From Clostridiales bacterium (GTDB lineage: Bacteria; Bacillota; Clostridia; Lachnospirales; Lachnospiraceae): a stretch of DNA of 37,592 bases. Location of the stretch: positions 1 to 37,592 of the forward strand of contig JAQXLK010000389.1 in assembly GCA_029012085.1 (NCBI GenBank). The letters run 5' to 3'. The notes under the pieces are model-generated. The model did not search any database. It had not been told where the DNA came from and was given only the letters and a program-made list of their open reading frames with translations. The position numbers and the translations under genes were made by a program. This document shows, piece after piece, positions 18,256 through 28,210 of this stretch (position 1 is its first letter; the number at the start of each line of letters is the position of its first letter).

Positions 18256-19992
18256 TTATAAAGCATCTACTAACTTCTTAAGAGCTGCAAGTGCCTCATC
18301 AGGAAGCTTGTCATAGCCCTCTTTCTTAGTAGCGAAGCCTTCTACAGCATCTACACGGTTCTGCATAGCAGCCTTAAGTGCAGCTGTGTACTCTGGATCA
18401 TCCATGTTTGGCTTGAAGTCTGCTGTCTTACCAGACCAGTCATACATAATCTCGATATCCTCGAAGTTACCCCACTTCTCGAACTTAGCCTTACCCTCAA
18501 CGATAGTCTCAAGAATACCTAAGGTATCAGCTGGCTGACACTTAGTTCCCATGAAATCACCAGTGTTAACGATGTAGCAGTCTACGTTCTTCTCTTCAAC
18601 TAACTTCTTGAACTTCTCATAGTCATTTACCAATGGGTAAGTTCTGAATGGGTTAGCGTAAGGAACGATACGAAGTGCGTTCATATCTGTACCTGCAGCA
18701 ACACGCTCAGCAGTAGAAGTCTTAGTTGCAAGTGTAGCACCCATAACAGATGCAAGAGCAGCACCCTTTAACTTAACTACTGGTGGGATTGTAGGATCCT
18801 TCATAATCCAGAAGATTGCATTAACAGGAGCATCAATCTTATCTACACGGTTTGGAGACCATAACTTAGACTTGATTGCACGTCCGTTACCATTACGGAT
18901 ATCCTCTGTAACTAACTGAATCTTTCCATCCTCGTCCATAGTTGCGGAACAGTTCTGAACGGTTAACAGATACTGGTTATCCGGACATCCTGTAGGATAG
19001 TCAGCTGTCTTATCAAAGTAAGTTGGCTCTAATGCGATAGAAGCACAAGAATCTGTATTGATGATAAATGCATCATCATGTAATACCTTGATACCACCAA
19101 ATGCATCATACTTGCCACCATGCTTAGCATGTGTAAGAGTAGACTTACCTGATCCTGAAAGACCATATACAGAAGCAACGAACTTCTTACCACCCTCTAA
19201 AGAGTACTCCTTCTGTCCACCATGACATGCAGCATAACCGTTACGGTTAGCAAGTGCCCAAGCCATTGTAAGAGTTCCCTTCTTGTGCTCACCAAAGTAC
19301 TTCATACCAAGGATTGCAGCACAGTTCTGGTTTGTATCGAAATAACATAATGTTAATGGATCGCTTAAGCAGCTGTAGTCTACATCAGGACTCTCTGTTG
19401 GTGCCCACTGTGGGTCAGAGAAGATATAGATATCTGGCTCATTACCGTCAGCGATTAACTTAGAATTCTTGTACATCTTAACGTACTCGTCAGACATATA
19501 CTGGAAGTTTAACATCCAGTTGTAAAGTAAGTTCTCTTCACCTTCCGGAATCAATAAATGAGCCTTAGCCATGAATTCTGTATCAAGACCTACGAAACAT
19601 GTTGCATGATATAACTTCTTGAAACGTGTCTTGTAGATAGCGTCCATAACAACTTTATCAAGCTTGCCAGCATCTACACCAGGCTCACCCTTAATACGAC
19701 GAGCAGCTGCGTAACGTCCTGTTACAGCACCATCGTTGAATAATAAAACCTTAGCATCTGCATCAAGACCAAACTCCTCACCACGGTAAACAGGCATATC
19801 TGTTACGATAGTTCCTGGAGAGTTCTTTGCAAGATTATAAGCTTCCTTTAAGGTGTTCACCTTTACTACATTGTTACCGTAGAATGCTGCTTCGATGATA
19901 GCACGAGTATTTGTTACAGCTTCACCAGTCTTAGGGAAACCAACCTTACCAGCACCGATTTCATCAAGTTTGTAATTTGCTTTTGTTGCCAT
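18256..19992 (-). CDS. pckA: Phosphoenolpyruvate carboxykinase (ATP)
   Basis: 578 aa; GLSGSGKSTLTHAKHGG P-loop, KVLHDDAFIINTD, RTYPLVNDY and substrate-binding signatures of ATP-PEPCK; RBS AGGAGG. Confidence 0.95.
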   Translation of the reverse strand: MATKANYKLDEIGAGKVGFPKTGEAVTNTRAIIEAAFYGNNVVKVNTLKEAYNLAKNSPGTIVTDMPVYRGEEFGLDADAKVLLFNDGAVTGRYAAARRIKGEPGVDAGKLDKVVMDAIYKTRFKKLYHATCFVGLDTEFMAKAHLLIPEGEENLLYNWMLNFQYMSDEYVKMYKNSKLIADGNEPDIYIFSDPQWAPTESPDVDYSCLSDPLTLCYFDTNQNCAAILGMKYFGEHKKGTLTMAWALANRNGYAACHGGQKEYSLEGGKKFVASVYGLSGSGKSTLTHAKHGGKYDAFGGIKVLHDDAFIINTDSCASIALEPTYFDKTADYPTGCPDNQYLLTVQNCSATMDEDGKIQLVTEDIRNGNGRAIKSKLWSPNRVDKIDAPVNAIFWIMKDPTIPPVVKLKGAALASVMGATLATKTSTAERVAAGTDMNALRIVPYANPFRTYPLVNDYEKFKKLVEEKNVDCYIVNTGDFMGTKCQPADTLGILETIVEGKAKFEKWGNFEDIEIMYDWSGKTADFKPNMDDPEYTAALKAAMQNRVDAVEGFATKKEGYDKLPDEALAALKKLVDAL

Positions 19993-20054
19993 GAAAATAA
20001 TCCTCCTGTAATTTTATTTTTCACATTATAATATAATGTTGAAATGTTCCATCT

Positions 20055-20084
20055 CAGTTAACCATATTCAAACAGTTAAACCAT
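20055..20084 (-). promoter_or_regulatory. Tandem operator-like repeat downstream of the pckA promoter
   Basis: Minus strand ATGGTTTAACTG-TTTGAAT-ATGGTTAACTG-like pair located at about +1 to +30. Confidence 0.5.
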
Positions 20085-20088
20085 GTTC

Positions 20089-20117
20089 AGTATATAATCA
20101 TGCGGTTTTGATGTCAA
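20089..20117 (-). promoter_or_regulatory. Candidate sigma-A promoter of pckA
   Basis: Minus strand TTGACA-17 bp-TATACT. Confidence 0.8.
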
Positions 20118-20230
20118 TAGTGGAAATGCTTAATAAAAGCAATTTTTTTCTCTTTTACACTCCACAAAACCTGAATAGTCCCCATCCTTCTGTCATATAT
20201 ATAAATAAAACATGTTTAACAGGTGGCATA

Positions 20231-20833
20231 TTGCTTAACTATATCTGGGGATTCCTAATTCTAGCCGGAATCATTATAGCAGCTTTTACCGGCAATTTAG
20301 AAGCCGTCTGTAACGGAATTATTGATTCTGCACAGGATGCAGTGCAACTGCTCATTGTCATGCTCGGTGTCATCAGTATGTGGTCCGGTTTTCTTTCTGT
20401 AGCAGAAGGCTCGGGGCTAACAGCACGTCTTTCTCACAAAATGAAGCCGGTGCTGCGCTTCCTCTTTCCACAGCTCCCTCCTGACCATCCCGCCGCAGAC
20501 TATATATGCGCTAATTTTATTGCAAACATATTAGGTCTTGGCTGGGCGTGCACCCCTACCGGCATTGAAGCGATGAAATCCCTAAAACAATTAGAGTATG
20601 AAAGAGGCAATTCCTACGAATTTGCCAGCAATGAAATGTGCACCTTTTTGCTTCTTAACATTTCCTCCCTGCAGCTTATTCCCATCAATATGATTGCCTA
20701 CCGAAGCCAATACGGAAGCCCGGCACCCATGGCGGTGGTAGGACCTGCACTAATTGCCACCACCATTACCACCCTGATTGCCATCTTCCTTTGCAAAGTT
20801 CTCACCTCATCCCAGCGAATGTTTAAGAAGTAA
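20231..20833 (+). CDS. spmA: Spore maturation protein A
   Basis: LNYIWGFLILAGIIIAAFTGNLEAVCNGIIDSAQDAVQLLIVMLGVISMWSGFLSVAEGSGL... Likely TTG start after AGGTGG; the track start at 20036 looks over-extended. Confidence 0.85.
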   Translation: MLNYIWGFLILAGIIIAAFTGNLEAVCNGIIDSAQDAVQLLIVMLGVISMWSGFLSVAEGSGLTARLSHKMKPVLRFLFPQLPPDHPAADYICANFIANILGLGWACTPTGIEAMKSLKQLEYERGNSYEFASNEMCTFLLLNISSLQLIPINMIAYRSQYGSPAPMAVVGPALIATTITTLIAIFLCKVLTSSQRMFKK

Positions 20834-20873
20834 TGTAGCAGTCATAATTTCCCAAAGTAGAAAGGAGCCATTC

Positions 20874-21404
20874 ATGCATTTTTTTAATTTTCTATCTGTA
20901 TTCCTAATACCCTTTGTAATTTTTTATATAATAGCAGATGCCCTTCTTTATAAAAAACCTGTTTTCGAGCTTTTTACAGATGGAGGAAAACAGGGCATCC
21001 AAACCGTAGCAGAAATAGCACCAACCATCATTGGACTGATTGTTGCAATCGGAATATTCCGCAATTCCGGTGCTTTGGATTTACTTTGCAGCCTACTATC
21101 TCCTATAACGAATTTTCTTCACATTCCCGCTGCTCTGTTACCTTTATCCATCTTAAAAACCCTCTCGGCTTCCGGAGCAAATGGTCTTTTGTTTGATATT
21201 TTCAAAACCTATGGCACCGACTCCTATATCGGGTTTACTGCTTCCATACTCCTTAGTTGTACGGAAACTTTGTTTTATACAGTCTCTGTCTATTTCATGA
21301 GTGTTCATATTAAAAAAACCCGCTGGACAGTACCGGCAGGCATCTTGATTGCCTTTTTATCATTGGTAATAAGTCTGCGGATTGCTCGTTTTTTTTCTAT
21401 GTAA
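20874..21404 (+). CDS. spmB: Spore maturation protein B
   Basis: MHFFNFLSVFLIPFVIFYIIADALLYKKPVFELFTDGGKQGIQTVAEIAPTIIGLIVAIGIFRNSGALD..., adjacent to spmA; RBS AAAGGAG. Confidence 0.88.
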   Translation: MHFFNFLSVFLIPFVIFYIIADALLYKKPVFELFTDGGKQGIQTVAEIAPTIIGLIVAIGIFRNSGALDLLCSLLSPITNFLHIPAALLPLSILKTLSASGANGLLFDIFKTYGTDSYIGFTASILLSCTETLFYTVSVYFMSVHIKKTRWTVPAGILIAFLSLVISLRIARFFSM

Positions 21405-21574
21405 TAAAGAATTAGGATAGTTATTCTTCAAAAAACTATCGTACATCAAATTTTTCTCATCTTTCTGTATCTGACCAAAATACCTCGTTCTCCATTTCTT
21501 TATAATATACCTGTAAAAAGCAATCTGGTTAATTAAAAATCGCTATACTAAATTACAGACAAAGGAGAAGATTT

Positions 21575-21913
21575 ATGAATTATCAAGATTTAGGTCAAAG
21601 AATCCATGATGTACGTATTTCGCATAACCTTTCACAAAAAGCTCTGGCAGAACGTCTTATCTGCAGTGCCAAACATCTTGGCAACATTGAGCGGGGCTTG
21701 TCCCGGCCAAGTCTTGAATGTCTTTTTGATATTTCCACCGCCTTAAATGTATCTATTGATTACTTAATCACCGGAAATACAATCTTTCCTTCTCCTCACT
21801 CTGAATTCTTTTTAAATATTGACCATTTTTTAGAAAAACAGGAAAATGAAATTTCTCTCCTTCGCCACCATCTGAAAGAAATTTACAACATCTCAGAAAA
21901 TCAGGAAAAATGA
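21575..21913 (+). CDS. XRE-family helix-turn-helix transcriptional regulator
   Basis: 112 aa; LGQRIHDVRISHNLSQKALAERLICSAKHLGNIERGLSRPSLECLFDISTALNVSIDYLI. Confidence 0.9.
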   Translation: MNYQDLGQRIHDVRISHNLSQKALAERLICSAKHLGNIERGLSRPSLECLFDISTALNVSIDYLITGNTIFPSPHSEFFLNIDHFLEKQENEISLLRHHLKEIYNISENQEK

Positions 21914-22183
21914 GAATAATATATGCAAGGTATTTTCTACCAATTCTATTTTCTATACAAGGCTCCTATTGTCAGTATCTTCTTATCTTGATAATTGGAG
22001 TCTTTCTGAATCTACTCAAAAGTATATCCATTTCTGAATTCCTATAAAATTTGATATAAAATCTAAGAAATTTTACTTGTTCCATTTCAAATACACTGTT
22101 ATATTATATTTGTGGATAGATGTATATCTTGTAAAAATCATGAGAAACTGATATCCTCCCTTACTTTATATTTCCCAATATAT

Positions 22184-22230
22184 AAAAATGAGCAGATTCC
22201 AACAAACCCTTTGGAAACTGCTCATTTTTT
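22184..22230 (-). terminator. Terminator between XRE gene and metY-like gene (convergent)
   Basis: AAAAATGAGCAGaTTCC...GGAAaCTGCTCATTTTTT; works in both directions. Confidence 0.8.
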
Positions 22231-22233
22231 ATC

Positions 22234-23508
22234 TTAACACTGTTCTAATGCCTGTTTAATATCCGCAATCAGGTCTTCCTTATCCTCAAGACCAACACTG
22301 ATACGAATAAGCTCTGCCGGCACACCTGCTTCGGCAAGCTGCTCATCATTCATCTGACGATGAGTGGAAGAAGCCGGATTTAAACAACATGTTCTTGCAT
22401 CTGCAACATGTGTCTCAATGGCACCCATTTTCAGATTCTTCATATAGGTCTTTGCCGCTTCACGTCCACCTTTTAAACCAAAGGAAACAACACCACAACT
22501 TCCATTTGGAAGATATTTCATGGCCAAATCATAATATTTATCTCCCGGAAGGCTGCAGTAATTCACATAAGCTACTTTTTCATGCTTAGAAAGATACTCT
22601 GCAACTGCCAGACCATTCTCACAATGACGTTTCATACGTACATGCAGGCTTTCCAGTCCCAGATTTACAATAAATGCATTCTGCGGACTCTGGATAGAAC
22701 CCAAATCACGCATAAGCTGTACCGTACATTTTGTAATAAATGCACCTTCTTTTCCAAAACGCTCTGCGTAGTTTACACCGTGATAACTCTCATCCGGTGT
22801 TGTAAGTCCCGGATATTTATCTGCATGCGCCATCCAGTCAAACTTTCCGCTATCAACAATGGCACCTCCTACAGCAGCACCGTGTCCATCCATATACTTT
22901 GTTGTGGAATGGGTTACAATATCAGCTCCCCACTCAAATGGACGACAGTTAATCGGTGTGGCAAAGGTATTATCCACAATAAGCGGTACACCATGCGCAT
23001 GAGCAACCTTTGCAAATTTCTCAATATCCAACACGGTAAGGGCAGGATTTGCAATAGTCTCTCCAAACATTGCCTTCGTATTATCCTGAAATGCTGCATT
23101 TAATTCTTCCTCTGTAGCATCCGGACTGACAAAGGTCACGTCAATTCCCATTCTCTTCATGGTAACAGAAATGAGATTATACGTTCCACCATAAATGCTG
23201 CTGCTTGACACGATATGGTCACCACATTCACAAATATTGAAAAGCGCAAAGAAATTGGCAGCCTGTCCACTGCTGGTAAGCATTGCCGCTGTACCACCCT
23301 CAAGCTCTGCAATCTTTGCTGCTACATAATCATTGGTTGGATTCTGAAGTCTCGTATAGAAATACCCACTTGCCTCTAAGTCAAACAGCTTACCCATATC
23401 CTCGCTGGTATCATACTTAAATGTTGTGCTCTGCACAATTGGAATCTGTCTTGGTTCTCCATTCCCCGGTGTATATCCACCCTGTACACAAATACTGTTA
23501 ATGTTCAT
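22234..23508 (-). CDS. metY: O-acetylhomoserine aminocarboxypropyltransferase/cysteine synthase family PLP enzyme
   Basis: 424 aa; ICVQGGYTPGNGEPRQIPIVQSTTFKYDTSEDMGKLFDLEASGYFYTRLQNPTN and PLP lysine region DIVTHSTTKYMDGHG. Confidence 0.9.
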   Translation of the reverse strand: MNINSICVQGGYTPGNGEPRQIPIVQSTTFKYDTSEDMGKLFDLEASGYFYTRLQNPTNDYVAAKIAELEGGTAAMLTSSGQAANFFALFNICECGDHIVSSSSIYGGTYNLISVTMKRMGIDVTFVSPDATEEELNAAFQDNTKAMFGETIANPALTVLDIEKFAKVAHAHGVPLIVDNTFATPINCRPFEWGADIVTHSTTKYMDGHGAAVGGAIVDSGKFDWMAHADKYPGLTTPDESYHGVNYAERFGKEGAFITKCTVQLMRDLGSIQSPQNAFIVNLGLESLHVRMKRHCENGLAVAEYLSKHEKVAYVNYCSLPGDKYYDLAMKYLPNGSCGVVSFGLKGGREAAKTYMKNLKMGAIETHVADARTCCLNPASSTHRQMNDEQLAEAGVPAELIRISVGLEDKEDLIADIKQALEQC

Positions 23509-23581
23509 GGTTCTATCCTCCTGTTCGTATTCTAATTCCTACTTATCATACCACATACTAGGAATTAAAACACTACCCTTT

Positions 23582-23791
23582 TTACCTAAAAATACAAATA
23601 AATAAACATACCACCCCAATCACCAGCAGCACCATGCCGGCACCCTTTACAAGATTACCCATAGTCTGTAAAAGCTGCAAAAATCCATCATCCTCTTCCT
23701 GATAATTCGGTGGCAGATATTTCGGCACATTCCTGCCCACAATCAAAAGCACCAAACCGGTTAAAATTACGATAATCGCTAGTATCTCCAT
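23582..23791 (-). CDS. Small two-TM membrane protein
   Basis: 69 aa with two hydrophobic segments, 17 bp downstream of the M23 gene. Confidence 0.65.
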   Translation of the reverse strand: MEILAIIVILTGLVLLIVGRNVPKYLPPNYQEEDDGFLQLLQTMGNLVKGAGMVLLVIGVVCLFICIFR

Positions 23792-23808
23792 AGTTCAACA
23801 ACCTCGCC

Positions 23809-25653
23809 CTAATTCGCGGTTCCCTGCAGATATGGTGTTGGATCCACTGAACTTCCATTTACACGAATTTCAAAATGCAAATGTGGTCCGGTGCTTCGTC
23901 CTGTATTTCCGGAAAGTGCAATCTGGTCACCCTGATTGACATAGCTGCCTACACTGGTACTAAACTCACTTAAATGTCCATATACGGTCCAGACGCCATC
24001 ACCATGATCAATCATGACACAATTTCCATAGCCACCAACCCAACCGGCAGTAATAACCTTTCCCGCTCTGGATGCCCGCACTGTCGTTCCAACCGGAATA
24101 CCCACATCCGTTCCTGCATGTAATCGGCCCCAGCGATAGCCATAATTAGAGGTTACATTCCAATTCGTCACCGGATACATATACGTAGGCTTTGATTTTG
24201 TTCCTCTTCTTACAATCTGAGCAACCGCTGCCACCTCAATATTTTCCTGTAACTGTTCCCGGCTGCTTTCAATATCATTCTTATAGGTAACAAGGTCAGT
24301 AACAATATGGGTTCCCTGTGAACCCTCCTGCACTACTTCACTCTCACCAATGTACATATCTGCATCATCTTCATATACAGTATCTTCGTTGTATTTTTCT
24401 TCATAGGTTTCCTGCTTCTGCACAAGAATCTGCACTGCTGCAGTCGGAACGGTAATGTTTAACCGGTCATCATAGTAGAGGTTATCATCGGACTCAATTC
24501 CCGGATTTAACTCTTTAATCTGATCAACTGTCATATTATTCTTCTCTGCAATAACAGACAAACAATCTCCCGGTTCTACTACGTAAATGCTTAGCTCATC
24601 ATTTTTTGCCGTTAACTCATTATATGTAGTCTCTTTATCTTTAATCAAATTTTTATCTACATATGTCTGTGTAACCTGAATTTTCTCTGAAAATCCAACG
24701 AACTTAATCCCGTCATTTACTGCCTGGGCAGCAACCGCCGGATTCACTTCCGGAGTACTCTCCTCTGGAGCCTCCTCTTTTACTTCACCTGCCTGGGAAT
24801 CCGTATCCCCGGCATTCTCCGGTTGCTGTTCTTCACTAGAGATAGACTGCTCATCCGCATTTTCACCGGTAAGACCCACTCTGGTTGGCGGCAGCATGGT
24901 CACACCACCATTTTCCGCATTCTCCTCATCAGGAGTCCCGCTGCCATCCTCTTCAGACGAGGTTTCTGAACTTTCACTGTTGTTATTTTCGTCCGTTGGT
25001 ACTTCCTGACTTTCACTACTGCCATTCTCTTCTGCCTTTGAATCCTCTGCCGCACCTTTTTCCGTAACACCAATCTCATACATTGTCACATTCTGACTCT
25101 GGGTAGCTTCCAGATTCACCTGAAAACGATCCTCTGTATCATACTGCCCCTGTGTCTGTTCTAACACTGCTACAAGATTTTCCATACTGTCTACGGTTAC
25201 AGTATAATCATCAATCCGCATCGTATAAGCAAGTTCCTTATTCTGTGTGGCATATTTATCAAAGCTTGCCAGAATCTCATCAGAAAGCGCCTCATTTTTC
25301 AGCACTCTCATTCCTTTAATCGCCTTTGCATCCTTTTCCTTATCCACTTCTTCAAAAGAAACATTTACATCAAGAATTTTTACACCTTCTGCATTGTAAG
25401 CAAGACGTGCCGCCTTGAATGCTGCCTCACCGGCTTCCTCACTTTTTGCCAGAGCCACAACATTACCATTTATCATCACCTTTGTCTTTGGTCCAAAAGA
25501 AATGCCTGTAAAGAAAGATATAACCGGATCCTCCTTTGTAATTCCCAAGGAACTGCCCACTGTCGGAGCAATCAATAATCCAAGACAGGTTCCCAAAAGT
25601 GCTGCCTTAAACCATCCCCACTGCATGCGGGTTTTAAATTTCATTTTTTTCAA
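23809..25653 (-). CDS. Membrane-anchored M23 metallopeptidase with LysM domain
   Basis: N-terminal TM; acidic Ser/Glu-rich linker; LysM YVVEPGDCLSVIAEKNNMTVDQIKELNPGI; M23 HAGTDVGIPVGTTVRASRAGKVITAGW...GPHLHFEIRVNG. Confidence 0.92.
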   Translation of the reverse strand: MKKMKFKTRMQWGWFKAALLGTCLGLLIAPTVGSSLGITKEDPVISFFTGISFGPKTKVMINGNVVALAKSEEAGEAAFKAARLAYNAEGVKILDVNVSFEEVDKEKDAKAIKGMRVLKNEALSDEILASFDKYATQNKELAYTMRIDDYTVTVDSMENLVAVLEQTQGQYDTEDRFQVNLEATQSQNVTMYEIGVTEKGAAEDSKAEENGSSESQEVPTDENNNSESSETSSEEDGSGTPDEENAENGGVTMLPPTRVGLTGENADEQSISSEEQQPENAGDTDSQAGEVKEEAPEESTPEVNPAVAAQAVNDGIKFVGFSEKIQVTQTYVDKNLIKDKETTYNELTAKNDELSIYVVEPGDCLSVIAEKNNMTVDQIKELNPGIESDDNLYYDDRLNITVPTAAVQILVQKQETYEEKYNEDTVYEDDADMYIGESEVVQEGSQGTHIVTDLVTYKNDIESSREQLQENIEVAAVAQIVRRGTKSKPTYMYPVTNWNVTSNYGYRWGRLHAGTDVGIPVGTTVRASRAGKVITAGWVGGYGNCVMIDHGDGVWTVYGHLSEFSTSVGSYVNQGDQIALSGNTGRSTGPHLHFEIRVNGSSVDPTPYLQGTAN

Positions 25654-25669
25654 AACAATTTCCTCTTTT

Positions 25670-26233
25670 CTATTTCTTCTTCACAGAAAATCCAAAGGTA
25701 CCAAGTTTATTACCAAGCTCATAATATTCACCGTGAGAATATGCCAAAAGCTCTGCATCCTGAAGTTTAAAGCTTCCCTTCTCATCCAAAAGCTCCTCTG
25801 AAACCTGTACATTTACCACTTCTGCAATAAACATATCATGGCTGCCAAGCTCTAACACCTGCTTCACCTTACACTCAATATTCACCGGACTTTCCATAAT
25901 AATCGGTGCATTTATCTTCTCTGCCTCACCCTTGGTAAGGTTCATCGCTGCAAATTTATCCTCATCCTTTCCACTTTTAACACCACAGTAATCCGTTGCT
26001 TCTACCAGAGCCTTTGTGGTAAGGTTTACTACAAATTCACCACTTTCCTTAATCATTGGGTAAGAATAACGCTCCTTTCTCACTGAAATGGAAAGCATTG
26101 CAGGATCAGAACAAATCGTACCTGCCCACGCAATGGTGAGTACATTATCCTTTCCTTCTTTATCCCGGCAGCTTACTAACACTGCTGGAACCGGATATAA
26201 CATGTTACCTGGTTTCCATGATTGTTTTGCCAT
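25670..26233 (-). CDS. Flavin reductase family protein
   Basis: 187 aa; PVPAVLVSCRDKEGKDNVLTIAWAGTICSDPAMLSISVRKERYSYPMIKESGEFVVNL. Confidence 0.88.
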   Translation of the reverse strand: MAKQSWKPGNMLYPVPAVLVSCRDKEGKDNVLTIAWAGTICSDPAMLSISVRKERYSYPMIKESGEFVVNLTTKALVEATDYCGVKSGKDEDKFAAMNLTKGEAEKINAPIIMESPVNIECKVKQVLELGSHDMFIAEVVNVQVSEELLDEKGSFKLQDAELLAYSHGEYYELGNKLGTFGFSVKKK

Positions 26234-26502
26234 AATCTATACCTCTTTTCTTATTATCTTTTTATGCCATTCCTCATTATATAAAAAAATAATAAATGGT
26301 GCAATCAAAACAAAAATTTACATGAATTTTTATAAAAGGCTTGCATATCCTATTTTTAAGTGGTATTATCCAAAACAAGATAACATAGTTTTTAATACTA
26401 CTTGCAGTTGTTTTTTATAACTGCTTGCAACCAGTCATTTTTATATATTGCTTTGCAGTTTGCCATATTAACCATGCAAAGTATAGAAGGGACGTGTTTT
26501 GT

Positions 26503-27165
26503 ATGAATAAAAGAATTTTTAAGGTAAAGGATCCGGGAAGTGCATTAACCCATTTTATTGCCATGATATTGGCATTACTGGCAGCAACTCCACTTCTTTT
26601 AAAAGCTGCCAACGGACTTAACAGTGCACATTTAGGTGCATTTGCTGTATTTATTGTAAGCATGATTTGCCTTTATGGTGCCAGCACTGTGTATCACACC
26701 TTTGACATTTCCGAAAAAGTGAATAAAATACTTCGTAAAATTGACCATGCGATGATTTTTGTTTTGATTGCAGGCTCCTATACTCCAGTATGCCTCATGG
26801 TACTTCCAAAGAATATTGGTATACCATTGCTAGCTACCGTATGGGCAATCACCATTGCGGGAACCATTTTTAAAATCTGCTGGATTACCTGTCCGCACTG
26901 GCTGTCCTCTGCTATGTACATCGGAATGGGCTGGCTTTGTGTAATCGGCTTTTCATCCATGATGAAGAATCTGTCTGCTTCTGCATTTACATGGCTTCTT
27001 GTAGGCGGTCTCATCTATACTGCCGGCGGCATCATCTATGCATTGAAGCTTCCAATTTTCAAGAAACATAACTGGAAAAATTTTGGCAACCATGAACTGT
27101 TCCATGTGTTTGTAATGCTTGGCAGTCTCTGCCATTTCATTCTTGTTTATCATTATCTTGCATAG
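26503..27165 (+). CDS. Hemolysin III / TrhA family membrane protein
   Basis: MNKRIFKVKDPGSALTHFIAMILALLAATPLL...GASTVYHTFDISEKVNKILRKIDHAMIFVLIAGSYTP...; ATG at 26503 preferred over the track start at 26425. Confidence 0.92.
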   Translation: MNKRIFKVKDPGSALTHFIAMILALLAATPLLLKAANGLNSAHLGAFAVFIVSMICLYGASTVYHTFDISEKVNKILRKIDHAMIFVLIAGSYTPVCLMVLPKNIGIPLLATVWAITIAGTIFKICWITCPHWLSSAMYIGMGWLCVIGFSSMMKNLSASAFTWLLVGGLIYTAGGIIYALKLPIFKKHNWKNFGNHELFHVFVMLGSLCHFILVYHYLA

Positions 27166-27169
27166 AACG

Positions 27170-27214
27170 AAAGCGATTGATATATCGGATTTCCGGTTTT
27201 ATCAATCGCTTTTT
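27170..27214 (+). terminator. Terminator downstream of hemolysin III gene
   Basis: AAAGCGATTGAT...ATCAATCGCTTTTTG. Confidence 0.8.
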
Positions 27215-27219
27215 GTCTA

Positions 27220-28062
27220 TTATTTTCCACACTTTATCAAATCAGAAGTGTTTGTTTGAATATACTGCTTCTTATCCATATTTTCATATAAACCAACATA
27301 AAGATCGATCTGCCGGTCTTTTTTAAACGGAAACTGCCGTCGGATTTCCTTCACCATTCCGGCATGTATCTCCACAACCTGAAGCTCTGCCCTGCTATGT
27401 GCCTTTGTAAGCCGTTCACCCAACGGGTCAAATGCCATGGAACTTTCTACATAATCCAACCCATTTCCTTTTCCCACACGGTTAACACCTACTATGTAAC
27501 ACTGATTTTCAATGGCTCTTGCTCTAAGCAGTGCTTCCCATTGTGCTACCCTTGCCTTCGGCCAGTTTGCAATCACTAAAATTAACTGTGCCTCATTTGA
27601 TACCGCCTGAAAAATCTCCGGGAACCGCAAATCATAGCAGACAAAGCCTGACAGCACCATATTCTTCAAATTTGCCAACTTTATCTCATGCCCTCCGATA
27701 TAATGCTGACCTTCCTCACTAAAATTAAATGGATGAATCTTATCATAGTCAAAAATCACCTTGCCCTCAGATACAATCATCAGCTTGTTATAATATTCCT
27801 GTCCAAAATTCTCCACATAGCCAAAGGCAATCGCCATGTTAAATTCCTTCGAACAGTCTTTAAAAAAACGCAATGTTGGCGAAAACAGCATTTCCTCCCC
27901 TGCCAGCGCTGTATTCATTGTAAATCCGGTCAATGTCATCTCCGGAAACACCAGCAGGTCGACTTTCTGCTTTGCCGCTTCCCCCATAAGCCGCCTTGCC
28001 TTGTCCATATTTTTCTGTTTATCTTCCCAGATGATATCCATCTGTGTTAATCCTACCTTCAT
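27220..28062 (-). CDS. Carbon-nitrogen hydrolase (nitrilase superfamily, omega-amidase-like)
   Basis: 280 aa; DLLVFPEMTLTGF, YDKIHPFNFSEE, SGFVCYDLRFPEIFQ (Glu-Lys-Cys triad motifs). Confidence 0.92.
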   Translation of the reverse strand: MKVGLTQMDIIWEDKQKNMDKARRLMGEAAKQKVDLLVFPEMTLTGFTMNTALAGEEMLFSPTLRFFKDCSKEFNMAIAFGYVENFGQEYYNKLMIVSEGKVIFDYDKIHPFNFSEEGQHYIGGHEIKLANLKNMVLSGFVCYDLRFPEIFQAVSNEAQLILVIANWPKARVAQWEALLRARAIENQCYIVGVNRVGKGNGLDYVESSMAFDPLGERLTKAHSRAELQVVEIHAGMVKEIRRQFPFKKDRQIDLYVGLYENMDKKQYIQTNTSDLIKCGK

Positions 28063-28210
28063 GATTACCTTCCTTTTACACCCCTTAAAATTGCTATATC
28101 AATATACTTCTTTACAATACGATGATTACTCATCCTAAATTGTATTATATGATAGATACGTGAATTTCATGTGTATATATTGTAATATTCCTGTAAAGGA
28201 AATAAATTTT

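Noticed and set aside
22582-23103. 173-aa plus-strand ORF
   Set aside because: Antisense to the convincing metY-like CDS; no RBS or recognisable product.
23509-23580. Possible SAM riboswitch upstream of the metY-like gene
   Set aside because: Only ~70 bp to the next gene, with no S-box-like structure visible.
26384-26470. Hairpin GCAGTT-gttttttat-AACTGC upstream of the hemolysin III gene
   Set aside because: Short 6-bp stem without a T tract or recognisable riboswitch features; likely chance in AT-rich DNA.
27688-28138. Plus-strand ORFs over the nitrilase gene
   Set aside because: Antisense shadows of a gene with intact catalytic motifs.
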